A stretch of 64,000 bases of DNA from Gramella sp. MAR_2010_147 (GCF_900105135.1 NZ_LT629741.1:930001-994000); one strand, 5' to 3'. Shown: positions 1 through 8,099, counted from the stretch's first letter. A program made the numbers and translations. Notes: generated from the letters alone by a model not told the origin.

Positions 1-79
1 CGGAAAAACTATTAAGATTGCTGCTAAAAACGTAGTGAAATTTAAGGCCGGAGCAGATTTACAAAAAGCTGTGAACTAA
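1..79 (+). CDS. HU-family DNA-binding protein, C-terminal end (5' truncated by window)
   Basis: The first 79 bases hold an open frame that ends with TAA at 77-79 and encodes about 25 residues beginning GKTIKIAAKNVVKFKAG. This matches the C-terminal end of bacterial HU/IHF-type proteins, where the GKTIKIAA strand and the VKFKAG segment follow the DNA-binding arm. HU is a small histone-like protein that bends and compacts DNA. The start lies outside the window. A strong hairpin terminator follows within 25 bases, so this is the end of its transcript. Confidence 0.85.
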   Translation, partial: GKTIKIAAKNVVKFKAGADLQKAVN

Positions 80-102
80 TAATTTGTATTAGTAAAAATT
101 AA

Positions 103-128
103 AGCCTTCTCTAGAGAAGGCTTTTTTT
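103..128 (+). terminator. Rho-independent terminator after the HU gene
   Basis: A perfect 20-base palindrome (103-122, arms AGCCTTCTCT and its complement) is followed by seven T residues. It lies 23 bases after the HU stop codon. Confidence 0.85.
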
Positions 129-198
129 ATTTAAAATTTTAGGCTTTGTATTGCATTTATTGCAATAAATAATTAGTTTAGATAAAAAGACTGCTACA

Positions 199-759
199 AT
201 GATCGCGTTAAAACCAACCAAGGGCCATCTTTTAGTTGCAGAACCATCTATTATTGGAGATGTCTCTTTTAATCGTTCTGTCGTCCTCCTTGCTGACCAT
301 TCTGACAATGGATCGGTTGGATTTATCCTGAATAAAATTCTGGATTTTTCACTTAAAGATCTTATCCCGGAGGTTAAAGGAGATTTCAAAGTATATAACG
401 GCGGACCAGTAGAACAGGATAACTTATACTTTATTCACAAGATCCCGGACCTTATTCCAGACAGTATTGAAATTGCCCATGGAATCTACTGGGGAGGTAA
501 TTTTGAAGCCGTAATGGATCTTATTGCTAAAGAGCTAATTGATGATAAACAAATCAAGTTCTTTTTAGGCTACTCCGGTTGGGATGCGAACCAATTGGAT
601 GAAGAATTAAATTCTCATTCCTGGATAATCACGGCAAACGGAGACAATAAAGATTTGCTTGAAAAACCTTACAATTCTTTCTGGAAAGATAAAATGCTGG
701 AATTAGGAGGCGAATATATGCTTTGGTCCAATTCACCGGAAAATCCAACCTATAATTAA
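199..759 (+). CDS. YqgE/AlgH family protein (UPF0301)
   Basis: This 186-residue cytoplasmic protein has the features of the YqgE/AlgH family (DUF179): the N-terminal LLVAEPSI motif with FNRSVVLL, then GSVGFILNK, the YNGGPV motif, and the later FLGYSGWDANQLDEEL stretch. The length is normal for the family. The biochemical role of the family is not settled; AlgH was first linked to alginate regulation in Pseudomonas. The gene stands alone after the HU terminator and ends by overlapping the stop of the convergent aminotransferase gene by four bases. An inverted repeat at 149-167 lies upstream. Function beyond family membership cannot be told from sequence. Confidence 0.93.
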   Translation: MIALKPTKGHLLVAEPSIIGDVSFNRSVVLLADHSDNGSVGFILNKILDFSLKDLIPEVKGDFKVYNGGPVEQDNLYFIHKIPDLIPDSIEIAHGIYWGGNFEAVMDLIAKELIDDKQIKFFLGYSGWDANQLDEELNSHSWIITANGDNKDLLEKPYNSFWKDKMLELGGEYMLWSNSPENPTYN

Positions 760-1601
760 CCCAACCTTGCCTTTACATTAAGTTTACTCAAAAGATCTTT
801 TGACACTGTGTGTGTGAATTCTTTTTTACGGTATTTGCTTACCGGTTGAATTCCCTGTGCTACATTCGTAATAAAAAGTTCATCAGCTTTTTGCAATTCA
901 AATGGAGAAACCGAAGCCTCCTCTAAAGAATACTCCTCTGTTTTCTTAAGAATATTGATAAGTTGCTTTCTAATAATACCATTTAAAACACCGTCACTCA
1001 ATGGTGGGGTTTTAATAGTAGTTCCTTTTACCACAAAAAGATTTCCATTAAGCGCTTCCACTACACTCTTCTTTTCATTTAAGAGCAGACAATTGTCATA
1101 GCCATTCTCACTGGCATAAATACTTCCCAGAACATTGACAGCCCGATTATTTGATTTAATGGTGGAAAGCAACCCACTCGCGACATAATGATCTTTAAAA
1201 AGTTCTATTTCATAATTTTCCTCATTGAATAAATAAAAAGAACTTTCCATAGCCTCAGCACTAATCACATAGCCAATTTCCCTGGTTGCTGGTGAATAAT
1301 AACCTCCCTGGAGTCTATATACTGCAAATTTGATTCTTGCAGGGGAGGTTGAAAGATCATTAGCTTCAATAATATTCTGGATCTCTTTTTCTAAAAACTC
1401 CGGAGAAAAGCTGGAAGGTATTTCCATTCTCATGATACGCATTGAAGCCATAAGTCTAAAGTAATGGTCTTCCCAAAACATTATCTTACCGCTAATTACG
1501 CGTATTGTTTCAAATACTGAATCACCATAAGCGAAACCTCGATTTAAAACCGATAGTTTTGCGTTTTCCGTTCTGACTAATTTTCCGTCCTGATTGATCA
1601 T
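756..1601 (-). CDS. Aminotransferase class IV (BCAT / aminodeoxychorismate lyase-like)
   Basis: The 281-residue product has the class IV PLP fold: an N-terminal SVLNRGFAYGDSVFETIRV stretch, a lysine in TIKSNNR that fits the Schiff-base lysine, and the EALNGNLF segment matching the family EgxxxNlF motif. Members transfer amino groups to branched-chain 2-oxo acids (IlvE) or release pyruvate from aminodeoxychorismate (PabC) for folate; which one applies here is unclear. I chose the ATG at 1601 because the family begins there. An in-frame TTG at 1628 would translate through a terminator-like hairpin (1602-1625) and is unlikely. The T-run of that hairpin touches the ATG, which is odd for a gene expected to have its own leader. 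Confidence 0.88.
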   Translation of the reverse strand: MINQDGKLVRTENAKLSVLNRGFAYGDSVFETIRVISGKIMFWEDHYFRLMASMRIMRMEIPSSFSPEFLEKEIQNIIEANDLSTSPARIKFAVYRLQGGYYSPATREIGYVISAEAMESSFYLFNEENYEIELFKDHYVASGLLSTIKSNNRAVNVLGSIYASENGYDNCLLLNEKKSVVEALNGNLFVVKGTTIKTPPLSDGVLNGIIRKQLINILKKTEEYSLEEASVSPFELQKADELFITNVAQGIQPVSKYRKKEFTHTVSKDLLSKLNVKARLG

Positions 1602-1625
1602 AAAAAAACCCCGTTTAAAACGGGG
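1602..1625 (-). terminator. Hairpin terminator abutting the aminotransferase start codon
   Basis: Read on the minus strand, a 7-bp GC-rich stem (CCCCGTT with its complement, 1609-1625) is followed by seven T residues (1608-1602) and then directly by the ATG at 1601. It lies 26 bases after the stop of the START-like gene, so it probably ends that transcript. Confidence 0.75.
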
Positions 1626-1651
1626 CAAAGTTACTATTTATAATGTGAAAT

Positions 1652-2038
1652 CTAGGCTGATCCTAGAATCTGTTTAAGATCTGAAACCATATTCTCCCAT
1701 AGCATTTTACCTTCGTCAATTTCATCATCCTCGGCAAAATCAGTGATCATAAGGGAAACATCTTTTGTTATATCATCTACCTGTATGCGTAATTCGAAAA
1801 AATAAGGAGTGTCTTCGTCATCAATCCATTTAAACTTAATACGTTCATCACTTTTCTTACTTAAGAGCTTTGCTTTTTCTTCACTACCTTCCCATATAAA
1901 AGTAAAAAATTCCCCTCGGGAATTTACATTATCGGCATACCACTCACTTAAACCTGAGGGAGTTGAAATATATTGGTAAAGTAATGAAGGAGAAGCTTGA
2001 ATAGGAAACTCCATTTCGTATTTTATCTTTTCTTCCAT
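1652..2038 (-). CDS. START-like / SRPBCC domain protein
   Basis: A 128-residue protein with the helix-grip pattern of the SRPBCC superfamily: an N-terminal strand (YEMEFPIQASPSLLYQYIS), the LSEWYADNV helix, then alternating strands (FTFIWEG, KFKWIDDE, YFFELRIQVD, VSLMITDFAE) and a C-terminal helix ending MVSDLKQIL. It resembles the AHSA1 and polyketide-cyclase-like small proteins that bind hydrophobic ligands or clients. The ligand is unknown. The C-terminal region is strongly acidic (FAEDDEIDEG). It is a monocistronic gene upstream of the aminotransferase and followed by a terminator. Small proteins of this kind are conserved in Flavobacteriia. Confidence 0.8.
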   Translation of the reverse strand: MEEKIKYEMEFPIQASPSLLYQYISTPSGLSEWYADNVNSRGEFFTFIWEGSEEKAKLLSKKSDERIKFKWIDDEDTPYFFELRIQVDDITKDVSLMITDFAEDDEIDEGKMLWENMVSDLKQILGSA

Positions 2039-2120
2039 TCTTGATTAATTAGTTTCGGGCAATATAGATATTAATTAGAAAGATAAAAAGAAATCAAAAT
2101 AAATATTTTAGAAAATAAAG

Positions 2121-2151
2121 TTTGTGTCAAAACAAATTGTTTTTATATTTG
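2121..2151 (+). promoter_or_regulatory. Bacteroidota-type promoter for tRNA-Met
   Basis: TTTG (2121-2124) and TATATTTG (2144-2151) are separated by 19 bases, which is the -33/-7 arrangement of the Bacteroidota primary sigma factor. Transcription would begin near 2157, leaving a leader of about 70 bases before the tRNA. That leader holds a small stem-loop with arms AAGCCTT and AAGGCTT. Confidence 0.75.
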
Positions 2152-2228
2152 CACCCGCATTGCAGAAATCCCGCGAAGCCTTTTATTACAAGGCTTTTAA
2201 AGAATTCAGACAATTGTAAAATTCCTAT

Positions 2229-2302
2229 GGCGAGGTAGCTCAGTTGGTTAGAGCGTCGGATTCATAACCCGGAGGTCCCGAGTTCAAATCTCGGTCTCGC
2301 TA
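2229..2302 (+). tRNA. tRNA-Met (anticodon CAT)
   Basis: A 74-base cloverleaf can be drawn: acceptor arm GGCGAGG paired with TCTCGCT (two G-U pairs), D-arm with AGCTCAGTTGGTTAGAGC, anticodon loop TTCATAA with CAT at 2263-2265, and a T-arm with stem CCGAG/CTCGG around TTCAAAT. The CCA end is not encoded. The G-U first acceptor pair and the lack of three G-C pairs in the anticodon stem favour an elongator methionine tRNA over the initiator. CAT could also be an isoleucine tRNA after lysidine modification, but the overall sequence fits methionine better. Confidence 0.93.
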
Positions 2303-2310
2303 CAGCTAAA

Positions 2311-2338
2311 AATCCCTTCATATTTGAAGGGATTTTTT
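2311..2338 (+). terminator. Terminator after tRNA-Met (probably bidirectional)
   Basis: A 9-bp stem AATCCCTTC / GAAGGGATT (2311-2319, 2326-2334) is followed by a T-run. The opposite strand also has a T-run, so it can end the SPW-protein transcript coming from the right. Confidence 0.8.
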
Positions 2339-2343
2339 AATAT

Positions 2344-2712
2344 CTAAGATGATTTTTTAATATGTTCAGGATTCTTCTCCCATAATGAAGACCAGCCACC
2401 ACCGTAGCCTTTTTCAATTTTCCCCTGTATCGAAGCGAATATAAGTACTAAAACTCCTACTCCCATATCACTTATGATAGCCAAGTTATTATCATAACCT
2501 AAAAGCCAGGGAGCTGCCAGAAGCCAGATTCCAACAGGAAAATTCCATTTTCGCACCACCCGGGTAGCTTCCCAGATTGCAACTATAGAGAAGGTTACAA
2601 TTATAGGGCCTGCTATGTGCCCGTTATCTGCAGCTGCTGAGGAATATTGGAGTAATCCCGGTGCCACCATAAGCCACAATCCTAAAAATGTATTTATTAT
2701 TCTTGGCCACAT
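2344..2712 (-). CDS. SPW-repeat integral membrane protein
   Basis: The 122-residue product contains two SPW-type repeats: NTFLGLWLMVAPGLL near residues 8-22 and NFPVGIWLLAAPWLLGY near residues 57-73, each forming a membrane segment ending in the conserved AP pair. Four hydrophobic segments are visible in all. The tail (SSLWEKNPEH) is polar. SPW proteins have no established function. The gene starts one base after the stop of the VKOR-like gene and forms an operon with it and the SDR epimerase, a grouping that suggests one membrane-associated process. A terminator shared with tRNA-Met ends the operon. Confidence 0.85.
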   Translation of the reverse strand: MWPRIINTFLGLWLMVAPGLLQYSSAAADNGHIAGPIIVTFSIVAIWEATRVVRKWNFPVGIWLLAAPWLLGYDNNLAIISDMGVGVLVLIFASIQGKIEKGYGGGWSSLWEKNPEHIKKSS

Positions 2713-2713
2713 A

Positions 2714-3277
2714 TCAATTTACTTTTTCAATTTCCGATTGTACTCCCCAAAACGCTTTCCAGGTGGAGGCATCAGATCTTCTCACACGTTGCATATATTG
2801 AAGGCTTGCCAGCATTTCATCCATGGCCGGACCTATCATTGCAATAGAAATAACCGCTGAACAAAGGCAAAGCGTACACCAGGCTGAGAACAGAACCGGC
2901 TGAAATACGACCAGCATCACGCTAACAAAACCTAAAGGTCCTACGGCCAGCCCAAAAACTATTACGATCCAAGGCATTTTCTTCCATCTACCAGTTCCAC
3001 CTATAATACCGGTTACAGCATCTACAAGATATCCAAAAGCTCCGAGCGCGGCATCAGGAATTGGCAATACATTTGAAACTTTTGAATTGAGAATTTGCAC
3101 ACTCCCATCACCGAAAAAAGGCTCCCATACATTGCTGAGAATATCCAGCTGATAAAGAGCCAGGTAACTTGCGATAAAGAAGCCAATCATAGCAAGTATC
3201 ACAATAGGAACTCGCTGAGACCAGGTAGCCGGATTGTAATCCCACCCGGGTGGAATAAGGTGTGAATCTTTAGTCAT
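2714..3277 (-). CDS. VKOR-family membrane protein lacking the loop cysteines
   Basis: This 187-residue protein has four or five hydrophobic segments and the WCTLCLCSA motif (CxxC at about residues 134 and 137), the quinone-coupled redox centre of vitamin K epoxide reductase homologues. VKOR proteins reoxidise disulfide-forming partners and pass electrons to quinones. The periplasmic loop, where classical members have two further cysteines next to the conserved serine, here reads FGDGSVQILNSKV and has none. I chose ATG 3277 because it overlaps the upstream stop as ATGACTAA; earlier starts would overlap the epimerase by up to 62 bases. Its partner may be the SDR protein or SPW protein of the same operon, but that is inference. 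Confidence 0.8.
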   Translation of the reverse strand: MTKDSHLIPPGWDYNPATWSQRVPIVILAMIGFFIASYLALYQLDILSNVWEPFFGDGSVQILNSKVSNVLPIPDAALGAFGYLVDAVTGIIGGTGRWKKMPWIVIVFGLAVGPLGFVSVMLVVFQPVLFSAWCTLCLCSAVISIAMIGPAMDEMLASLQYMQRVRRSDASTWKAFWGVQSEIEKVN

Positions 3278-4349
3278 ATTTAAGGTCATTTTGCTTATAC
3301 CATAGTTCCGGATCTTTCTTAAGATTTTCAATGATCGATGGAAGTGTATCCATTATCCTGTGCTTAGGCTCCCAGTCAAGATATTTTTTCGCCCGGCTAA
3401 TAGCTAGTTCGTAATGATCATCTGCCCTATCAATCATCCAGGGTTTAATAAACGGATCTCCAACCAGGTCACGTGTCCAGGCTCCTGCCTTTGCAAGGGC
3501 CTTAGGCACTTCATAGGTTGTCCATTCTTCGCCATGGATAAGACGCCCTAAAAGATCCTGCAACTCTTTATAGGTGGGAGTTGTAGGCTCACCAATATTT
3601 ATAGGGATCTCATTAGGTAGTTTTTTACGCTTTTCTACTGTCTTTAAAATAGCATCCAGGACATCCTCCTTGTGAACGAATACATTTCCGTGATTAATAT
3701 CTCCTGAATACAAGTGACTTACCAGCTCTTTTTCATAGATGCGTTTTATATGCTGACCAATGGGTATTGAATGTCCTATATGGTCATAAACACCGGCAAT
3801 CCTTAAAAAAACCGTTTCAATATCATTATTATTTTCCCTTACCAGCTCTTCTGTAATTATTTTGGATTCGGGATAGCCCCAATTTGCTTCTACCGGACAG
3901 TCTTCATGAATTTTTCTTCCTGGTTCGGTTGGTTTATATATTAGGTTAGAACTTGCATAAATAAACTGATCTACTTCAAAATCCTGTAACTGCTTTAAAA
4001 ATTTTCGGGTTCCTTCCACATTGATCTCCTGATATCCAGGACTGTCTTTGGTATTGAAACTATAATATGCAGCAAGATGTATTACTGATGCTATTTTGCT
4101 TCCATAACCATATCTTATCCGCTCCATTGCTGCATCAATGGCACGCTCGTCTGTAATATCAAAGTTTACACATTCAGCCTGTAACGGAGGATATGGTGGG
4201 CCTAAACGATCGAGACCGACAACTCGATAGTTTTGAGCTAACTTTTCAATCAATGAAAAACCGAGCAATCCGCTACTCCCGCTGATTACAATAACTTCTT
4301 TTTCGGTAGTTCTTGCTCCTTTTTTGGGGTGATCTATGATCTGATCCAT
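3270..4349 (-). CDS. NAD-dependent epimerase/dehydratase (extended SDR)
   Basis: A 359-residue cytoplasmic protein with a Rossmann dinucleotide motif GSSGLLG near residue 24, a conserved aspartate at the end of the second strand (GLDRLGPP), the LAAYY segment, a YASSNLIY strand, and a YxxxK catalytic pair in YPESK. These are the marks of extended short-chain dehydrogenases of the nucleotide-sugar epimerase type. The substrate cannot be told. It is the first gene of a three-gene operon with a VKOR-like and an SPW membrane protein; the 8-base overlap with the VKOR start suggests translational coupling. A 362-base gap lies upstream. Confidence 0.88.
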   Translation of the reverse strand: MDQIIDHPKKGARTTEKEVIVISGSSGLLGFSLIEKLAQNYRVVGLDRLGPPYPPLQAECVNFDITDERAIDAAMERIRYGYGSKIASVIHLAAYYSFNTKDSPGYQEINVEGTRKFLKQLQDFEVDQFIYASSNLIYKPTEPGRKIHEDCPVEANWGYPESKIITEELVRENNNDIETVFLRIAGVYDHIGHSIPIGQHIKRIYEKELVSHLYSGDINHGNVFVHKEDVLDAILKTVEKRKKLPNEIPINIGEPTTPTYKELQDLLGRLIHGEEWTTYEVPKALAKAGAWTRDLVGDPFIKPWMIDRADDHYELAISRAKKYLDWEPKHRIMDTLPSIIENLKKDPELWYKQNDLKYD

Positions 4350-4711
4350 AAAATTTGGCTGTTAGTCAGTTTTAATAACTTAAATTTAAGTATTGGAAGT
4401 ATCAACAGCAAAATAGAAAGCGTAGGAAAGGCATCAATTAACCAAATTTTATTATTATTCAACATGGTTTTAACCTTCTAATTAGATAATTCGATAAAAG
4501 GAATTAAAATTTTATAAATCTTGGGAAACGTTGCCCCTACTTCTTATTTTAAGATCAAAATTTCACATATGAACTATTTCAGTCCAGCCGTGATTCTTTA
4601 AACATTTTTCGTCCTTAATAATCATCATCATTTTCAAAACTCTGGAATGAAATATCACTTTAAACAGATGAATGAATATATTGTTATTTTACCTTTTTAA
4701 AAAAGATCACT
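4350..4711. other. Intergenic region between divergent epimerase operon and VOC gene
   Basis: These 362 bases are AT-rich and contain no convincing gene. A near-palindrome GGGAAACGTTGCCC (4523-4536, one mismatched pair) could be an operator for either side. TACCTTTT (about 4688-4695), close to the VOC start, resembles a -7 promoter element. Nothing else stood out. Confidence 0.4.
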
Positions 4712-5224
4712 ATGAATACAAAAGAAACTTATCCCAAATCATTTTCTCATATAGGGCTTACAGTTCCTGATATTAAAGCAGCGGTGAGGTTTTATTCTGA
4801 AGTAATGGGTTGGTATATTATCATGGAACCATCTATTGTAAAGAAAGAAAAAGAAACCGCTATCGGACAGATGTGCATTGATGTTTTTGGGGAAAATTGG
4901 GAAGAATTTGAAATTGCCCACATGTCTACATCAGATGGTATTGGAATTGAATTATTTTCATTCTCTCATGGAATTAAAGAAGCCCCCAAATTTAATCCCT
5001 TTAATACGGGACTTTTCCATTTTTGTGTCCAGGATCCTAATATTGAAGACTTAATTGAAAAGATTGTCGAAGCCGGAGGTAAACAACGCATGCCTGTAAG
5101 AGAATATTACCCAAATGATAAACCTTACAAAATGTGTTATGTGGAAGATCCTTTTGGTATTGTATTCGAAATTTACACCCATAGTTATGAATTGACGTAC
5201 TCATCAGGTGCTTATTCAGATTAA
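4712..5224 (+). CDS. VOC-family protein (glyoxalase/dioxygenase fold)
   Basis: The 170-residue product has the paired beta-alpha-beta-beta-beta modules of the vicinal oxygen chelate fold. The first module starts SHIGLTVPDIKAAVRFYSEVMGW with a histidine metal ligand, and the second has GLFHFCVQDPNIEDLIEKI and ends YVEDPFGIVFEIYTHS with a glutamate ligand. Such proteins use a divalent metal to act on lactoylglutathione, catechols or related compounds. The long insert between the first helix and the following strands is somewhat unlike a standard glyoxalase I, so the substrate is open. It is monocistronic and faces the hisS gene. Confidence 0.85.
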   Translation: MNTKETYPKSFSHIGLTVPDIKAAVRFYSEVMGWYIIMEPSIVKKEKETAIGQMCIDVFGENWEEFEIAHMSTSDGIGIELFSFSHGIKEAPKFNPFNTGLFHFCVQDPNIEDLIEKIVEAGGKQRMPVREYYPNDKPYKMCYVEDPFGIVFEIYTHSYELTYSSGAYSD

Positions 5225-5270
5225 CTAAAACTATTTGAAGCGTGAACTTTTCAAGAGTCAAATAGCCTTA

Positions 5271-5302
5271 AAAAAACAGACCTGACTTTTATGTCAGGTC
5301 TA
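5271..5302 (-). terminator. Terminator of hisS
   Basis: A 9-bp stem AGACCTGAC / GTCAGGTCT (5279-5287, 5294-5302) is followed on the minus strand by a run of T residues (5277-5271). It lies 54 bases beyond the hisS stop. Confidence 0.8.
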
Positions 5303-5355
5303 AATCATATCATCTATTTCTTTAATTCTAAAAGTTGCTAGAATTTTTCTATCAG

Positions 5356-6726
5356 TTATTTTAAGGCTTCCATAAGTTCGTTGAGATCCAGATTAGATTG
5401 CTCCCCAGATTTCATATGCTTGAGTGTGAATTTTTGAGAATTCATCTCTTCTTCTCCTGCCAGAACGGTGTATGGAATATCCCTTTTATCAGCATACTTC
5501 ATTTGTTTTCCCATTTTAACGGAATCAGGGTAAAGTTCTGCTGTAATATTTTTAGCCCGAAGTTCTTTTACTGTTTTCATCGCATATAAAGCTTCTTTCT
5601 CTCCAAAATTGATGAACAACACTTTTGTATTCTGGGTTACAGTAGCTGGAAAAAGACCAAGTTCTTCTAACACAAGATAGATTCTATCCAATCCAAAGGA
5701 AATTCCTATACCACTCATATCTTTTAGTCCAAATATACCGGTAAGATCATCATAACGGCCACCGCCACCAATAGATCCCATCTTTACATCTTCGGGCGCA
5801 GCTACCTCATAGATCGCTCCTGTATAATAGTTAAGACCACGAGCCAGGGTAACATCCAGATCAAGTTTCGCAGTATTCAGCGGCATCTCCTTAATTGCGT
5901 TCTCTATAAATTGCAATTCCTCTATTCCTTGCTGGCCGATTTCTGATCCCTTCAATATAGATTTTAAACCCTCAATCTTTTCAGCAAAATTTCCCTTCAG
6001 GTTAAATATTGGCTGAATTTTATGCAAAGCCTCTTCAGAAATACCTTTTTCGCGCATTTCCTTTTTTACTCCCTCCTCGCCTATTTTGTCAAGCTTATCA
6101 AGGGCAACCGTAAAATCTATGAGCTTATCCTGCTCACCGATCACTTCAGCAAAACCGGAAAGTACTTTTCTATTATTGATCTTGATCGTTACGCCTTCCA
6201 GTCCCAGTTTGCTAAAAACTGAGTCATACAACTGAACGAACTCAACTTCCTGCCATAAACTCTTGCTCCCTACAACATCTGCATCACACTGAAAGAACTC
6301 TCTAAACCTTCCTTTTTGTGGACGATCTGCTCTCCAAACCGGTTGAATCTGGTATCTTTTAAAAGGAAAATCGATCTCATTCTGATGTTGTACCACATAT
6401 CTCGCAAACGGAACGGTAAGATCATAACGCAAGGCTTTTTCGCTAATAGAAGACGTAAGCCTTGTACTATCATTATTCTCCAGAGCTTTCGCATCAGCTT
6501 TCTTTAAAAAATCTCCTGAATTCAAAATTTTAAAGATCAGCCTATCACCTTCATCTCCATATTTCCCCATAAGAGTAGAAGAATTCTCAAAACTTGGAGT
6601 TTCAATTGGCTGAAAACCAAACCGCTTAAACTGCGACTGAATAGTATTAAAAATATAATTTCTCTTTGCGACTTCTTCGGGTGAAAAATCTCTGGTACCT
6701 TTTGGTATAGATGGTTTTTGTGCCAT
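5356..6726 (-). CDS. hisS: Histidyl-tRNA synthetase
   Basis: The 456-residue product is a class II synthetase that charges tRNA-His. It begins [15 protein letters not shown], typical of HisRS, and has motif 2 in [19 protein letters not shown], the histidine-specific [14 protein letters not shown] segment, motif 3 in [14 protein letters not shown], and a C-terminal anticodon-binding domain starting near [11 protein letters not shown]. The reading frame extends 25 codons upstream, but the ATG at 6726 gives the usual N-terminus. A promoter-like GATATTTG (6762-6769, minus) with an upstream TTTG lies about 40 bases before it. Confidence 0.97.
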   Translation of the reverse strand: MAQKPSIPKGTRDFSPEEVAKRNYIFNTIQSQFKRFGFQPIETPSFENSSTLMGKYGDEGDRLIFKILNSGDFLKKADAKALENNDSTRLTSSISEKALRYDLTVPFARYVVQHQNEIDFPFKRYQIQPVWRADRPQKGRFREFFQCDADVVGSKSLWQEVEFVQLYDSVFSKLGLEGVTIKINNRKVLSGFAEVIGEQDKLIDFTVALDKLDKIGEEGVKKEMREKGISEEALHKIQPIFNLKGNFAEKIEGLKSILKGSEIGQQGIEELQFIENAIKEMPLNTAKLDLDVTLARGLNYYTGAIYEVAAPEDVKMGSIGGGGRYDDLTGIFGLKDMSGIGISFGLDRIYLVLEELGLFPATVTQNTKVLFINFGEKEALYAMKTVKELRAKNITAELYPDSVKMGKQMKYADKRDIPYTVLAGEEEMNSQKFTLKHMKSGEQSNLDLNELMEALK

Positions 6727-6860
6727 GATCTGTTTTAAGCTGAATTTGCTATTTAGGACTGCAAATATCTTAATTTTTAAGCGAACCCAAACTAATTTCA
6801 AATTTTAAGTAACAAAGTTCTACTTTTAGAGTCTAACCGGTAAGCCAGAATATTTAACGT

Positions 6861-8099
6861 ATGTTTTCACTCTTTCGGGAAAATATAAGGATCGCCCTTA
6901 ATTCCATTAAAAATCAATCACTAAGAACAATCCTTACCGTTCTTATTATCGCTATTGGAATTACAGCGCTTGTAGGGATTTTAAGTGCTGTAGCAGCGCT
7001 TGAAAACACCATTAGCAAAGATTTTGCTTCCATGGGTTCCAATACATTTAACTTACAGCGATATGAATTTAGAACTCAAAGTTTTGGAAATGAAGAAAGA
7101 AAGGTAAATCCTATTATTAGTTATCGTGAGGTAAAAGCATTTAAAGATAACTTTGAATATCCCTATACAGAAACGGCCATTTCATTCACTGGAACTGGAT
7201 CCGCCGAAATTAAATATGAAAATGAAAAGACCGATCCGGAAATTGCTGTCCTGGGAGTAAATGAATATTATCTGGAAAATTCCGGCTTAAAAGTGGAAGA
7301 TGGCAGGGAATTTAATGTTTTTGATATAGAGAATAATAATAACGTGGCAGTAATTGGTTCAGACTTTAAGGATGGTATTTTTAAAGGATTTGACCCTGTA
7401 AACCGTACGATAAGCGTACGCGGAGCGAAGTTTAAGGTGATTGGAGTATTGGAATCTAAAGGAAGTACCTTTGGAAATAACCAGGATCTTCGAGTTTTTA
7501 TTCCCATTCAGCATGCACGCTCACTTTTCTCCCAGCCGAATATCAATTATAGCTTAAGTGTAAAAGTAGAAGATAAGGAACTACTTGATGCTGCGATGGA
7601 TGAAGCAATTATTACTTTTAGAAATATAAGAGGCTTAAGTCCAAAAGAAGAAAATAATTTTGGTCTTGAAAGAAGCGATGATCTTATTAATCGAATCCTT
7701 TCTATTACAGGTGCACTGAATATAGCAGCCTGGATCATTTCTATTATCACCATTTTCGGTTCCTCGATAGCTTTAATGAATATCATGCTGGTAACTGTAA
7801 CCGAAAGAACACGGGAAATTGGTGTCCGTAAGGCTTTAGGTGCCAAGAAAAATACTATTGCAACTCAGTTCTTTTTAGAAACCCTCGTAATTGGGCAAAT
7901 TGGCGGCTTATTAGGGATACTTCTGGGGATAGGGATAGGCTATGCAGTAGCCACTTCTCTGGATTTTGCATTTACCACTCCCTGGAAAGCTATGTTCTGG
8001 GCTACAGGGATTACTATTTTGGTAGCTATTCTAGCAGGAAGTTATCCTGCAGCCAAGGCGGCCAAGCAGGATCCTATAGAGTCACTGAGATATGAATAA
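6861..8099 (+). CDS. MacB/FtsX-type ABC transporter permease
   Basis: A 412-residue inner membrane protein. An N-terminal membrane helix (residues about 18-46) precedes a periplasmic MacB-PCD-like domain (about 50-270), then three helices of the FtsX domain (about 278-405) including the ERTREIGVRKALGAKK loop after the first of them and PIESLRYE at the C-terminus. Such permeases work with a LolD/MacB ATPase and often a membrane-fusion protein to export peptides, lipoproteins or drugs by a mechanotransmission mechanism. No ATPase gene lies next to it, so its partner must be encoded elsewhere. The gene is divergent from hisS. Confidence 0.9.
   Translation: MFSLFRENIRIALNSIKNQSLRTILTVLIIAIGITALVGILSAVAALENTISKDFASMGSNTFNLQRYEFRTQSFGNEERKVNPIISYREVKAFKDNFEYPYTETAISFTGTGSAEIKYENEKTDPEIAVLGVNEYYLENSGLKVEDGREFNVFDIENNNNVAVIGSDFKDGIFKGFDPVNRTISVRGAKFKVIGVLESKGSTFGNNQDLRVFIPIQHARSLFSQPNINYSLSVKVEDKELLDAAMDEAIITFRNIRGLSPKEENNFGLERSDDLINRILSITGALNIAAWIISIITIFGSSIALMNIMLVTVTERTREIGVRKALGAKKNTIATQFFLETLVIGQIGGLLGILLGIGIGYAVATSLDFAFTTPWKAMFWATGITILVAILAGSYPAAKAAKQDPIESLRYE

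Noticed and set aside
111..389. 92-residue minus-strand frame across the HU terminator and yqgE start
   Set aside because: It reads through a terminator hairpin and is antisense to the conserved yqgE N-terminus.
1602..1628. Extended aminotransferase start at TTG 1628
   Set aside because: It would encode MPRFKRGFF from a terminator hairpin; the family N-terminus begins at the ATG at 1601.
2160..2228. T-box or other riboswitch in the tRNA-Met leader
   Set aside because: Only a small hairpin is present, no specifier or antiterminator bulge is seen, and the gene downstream is a tRNA.
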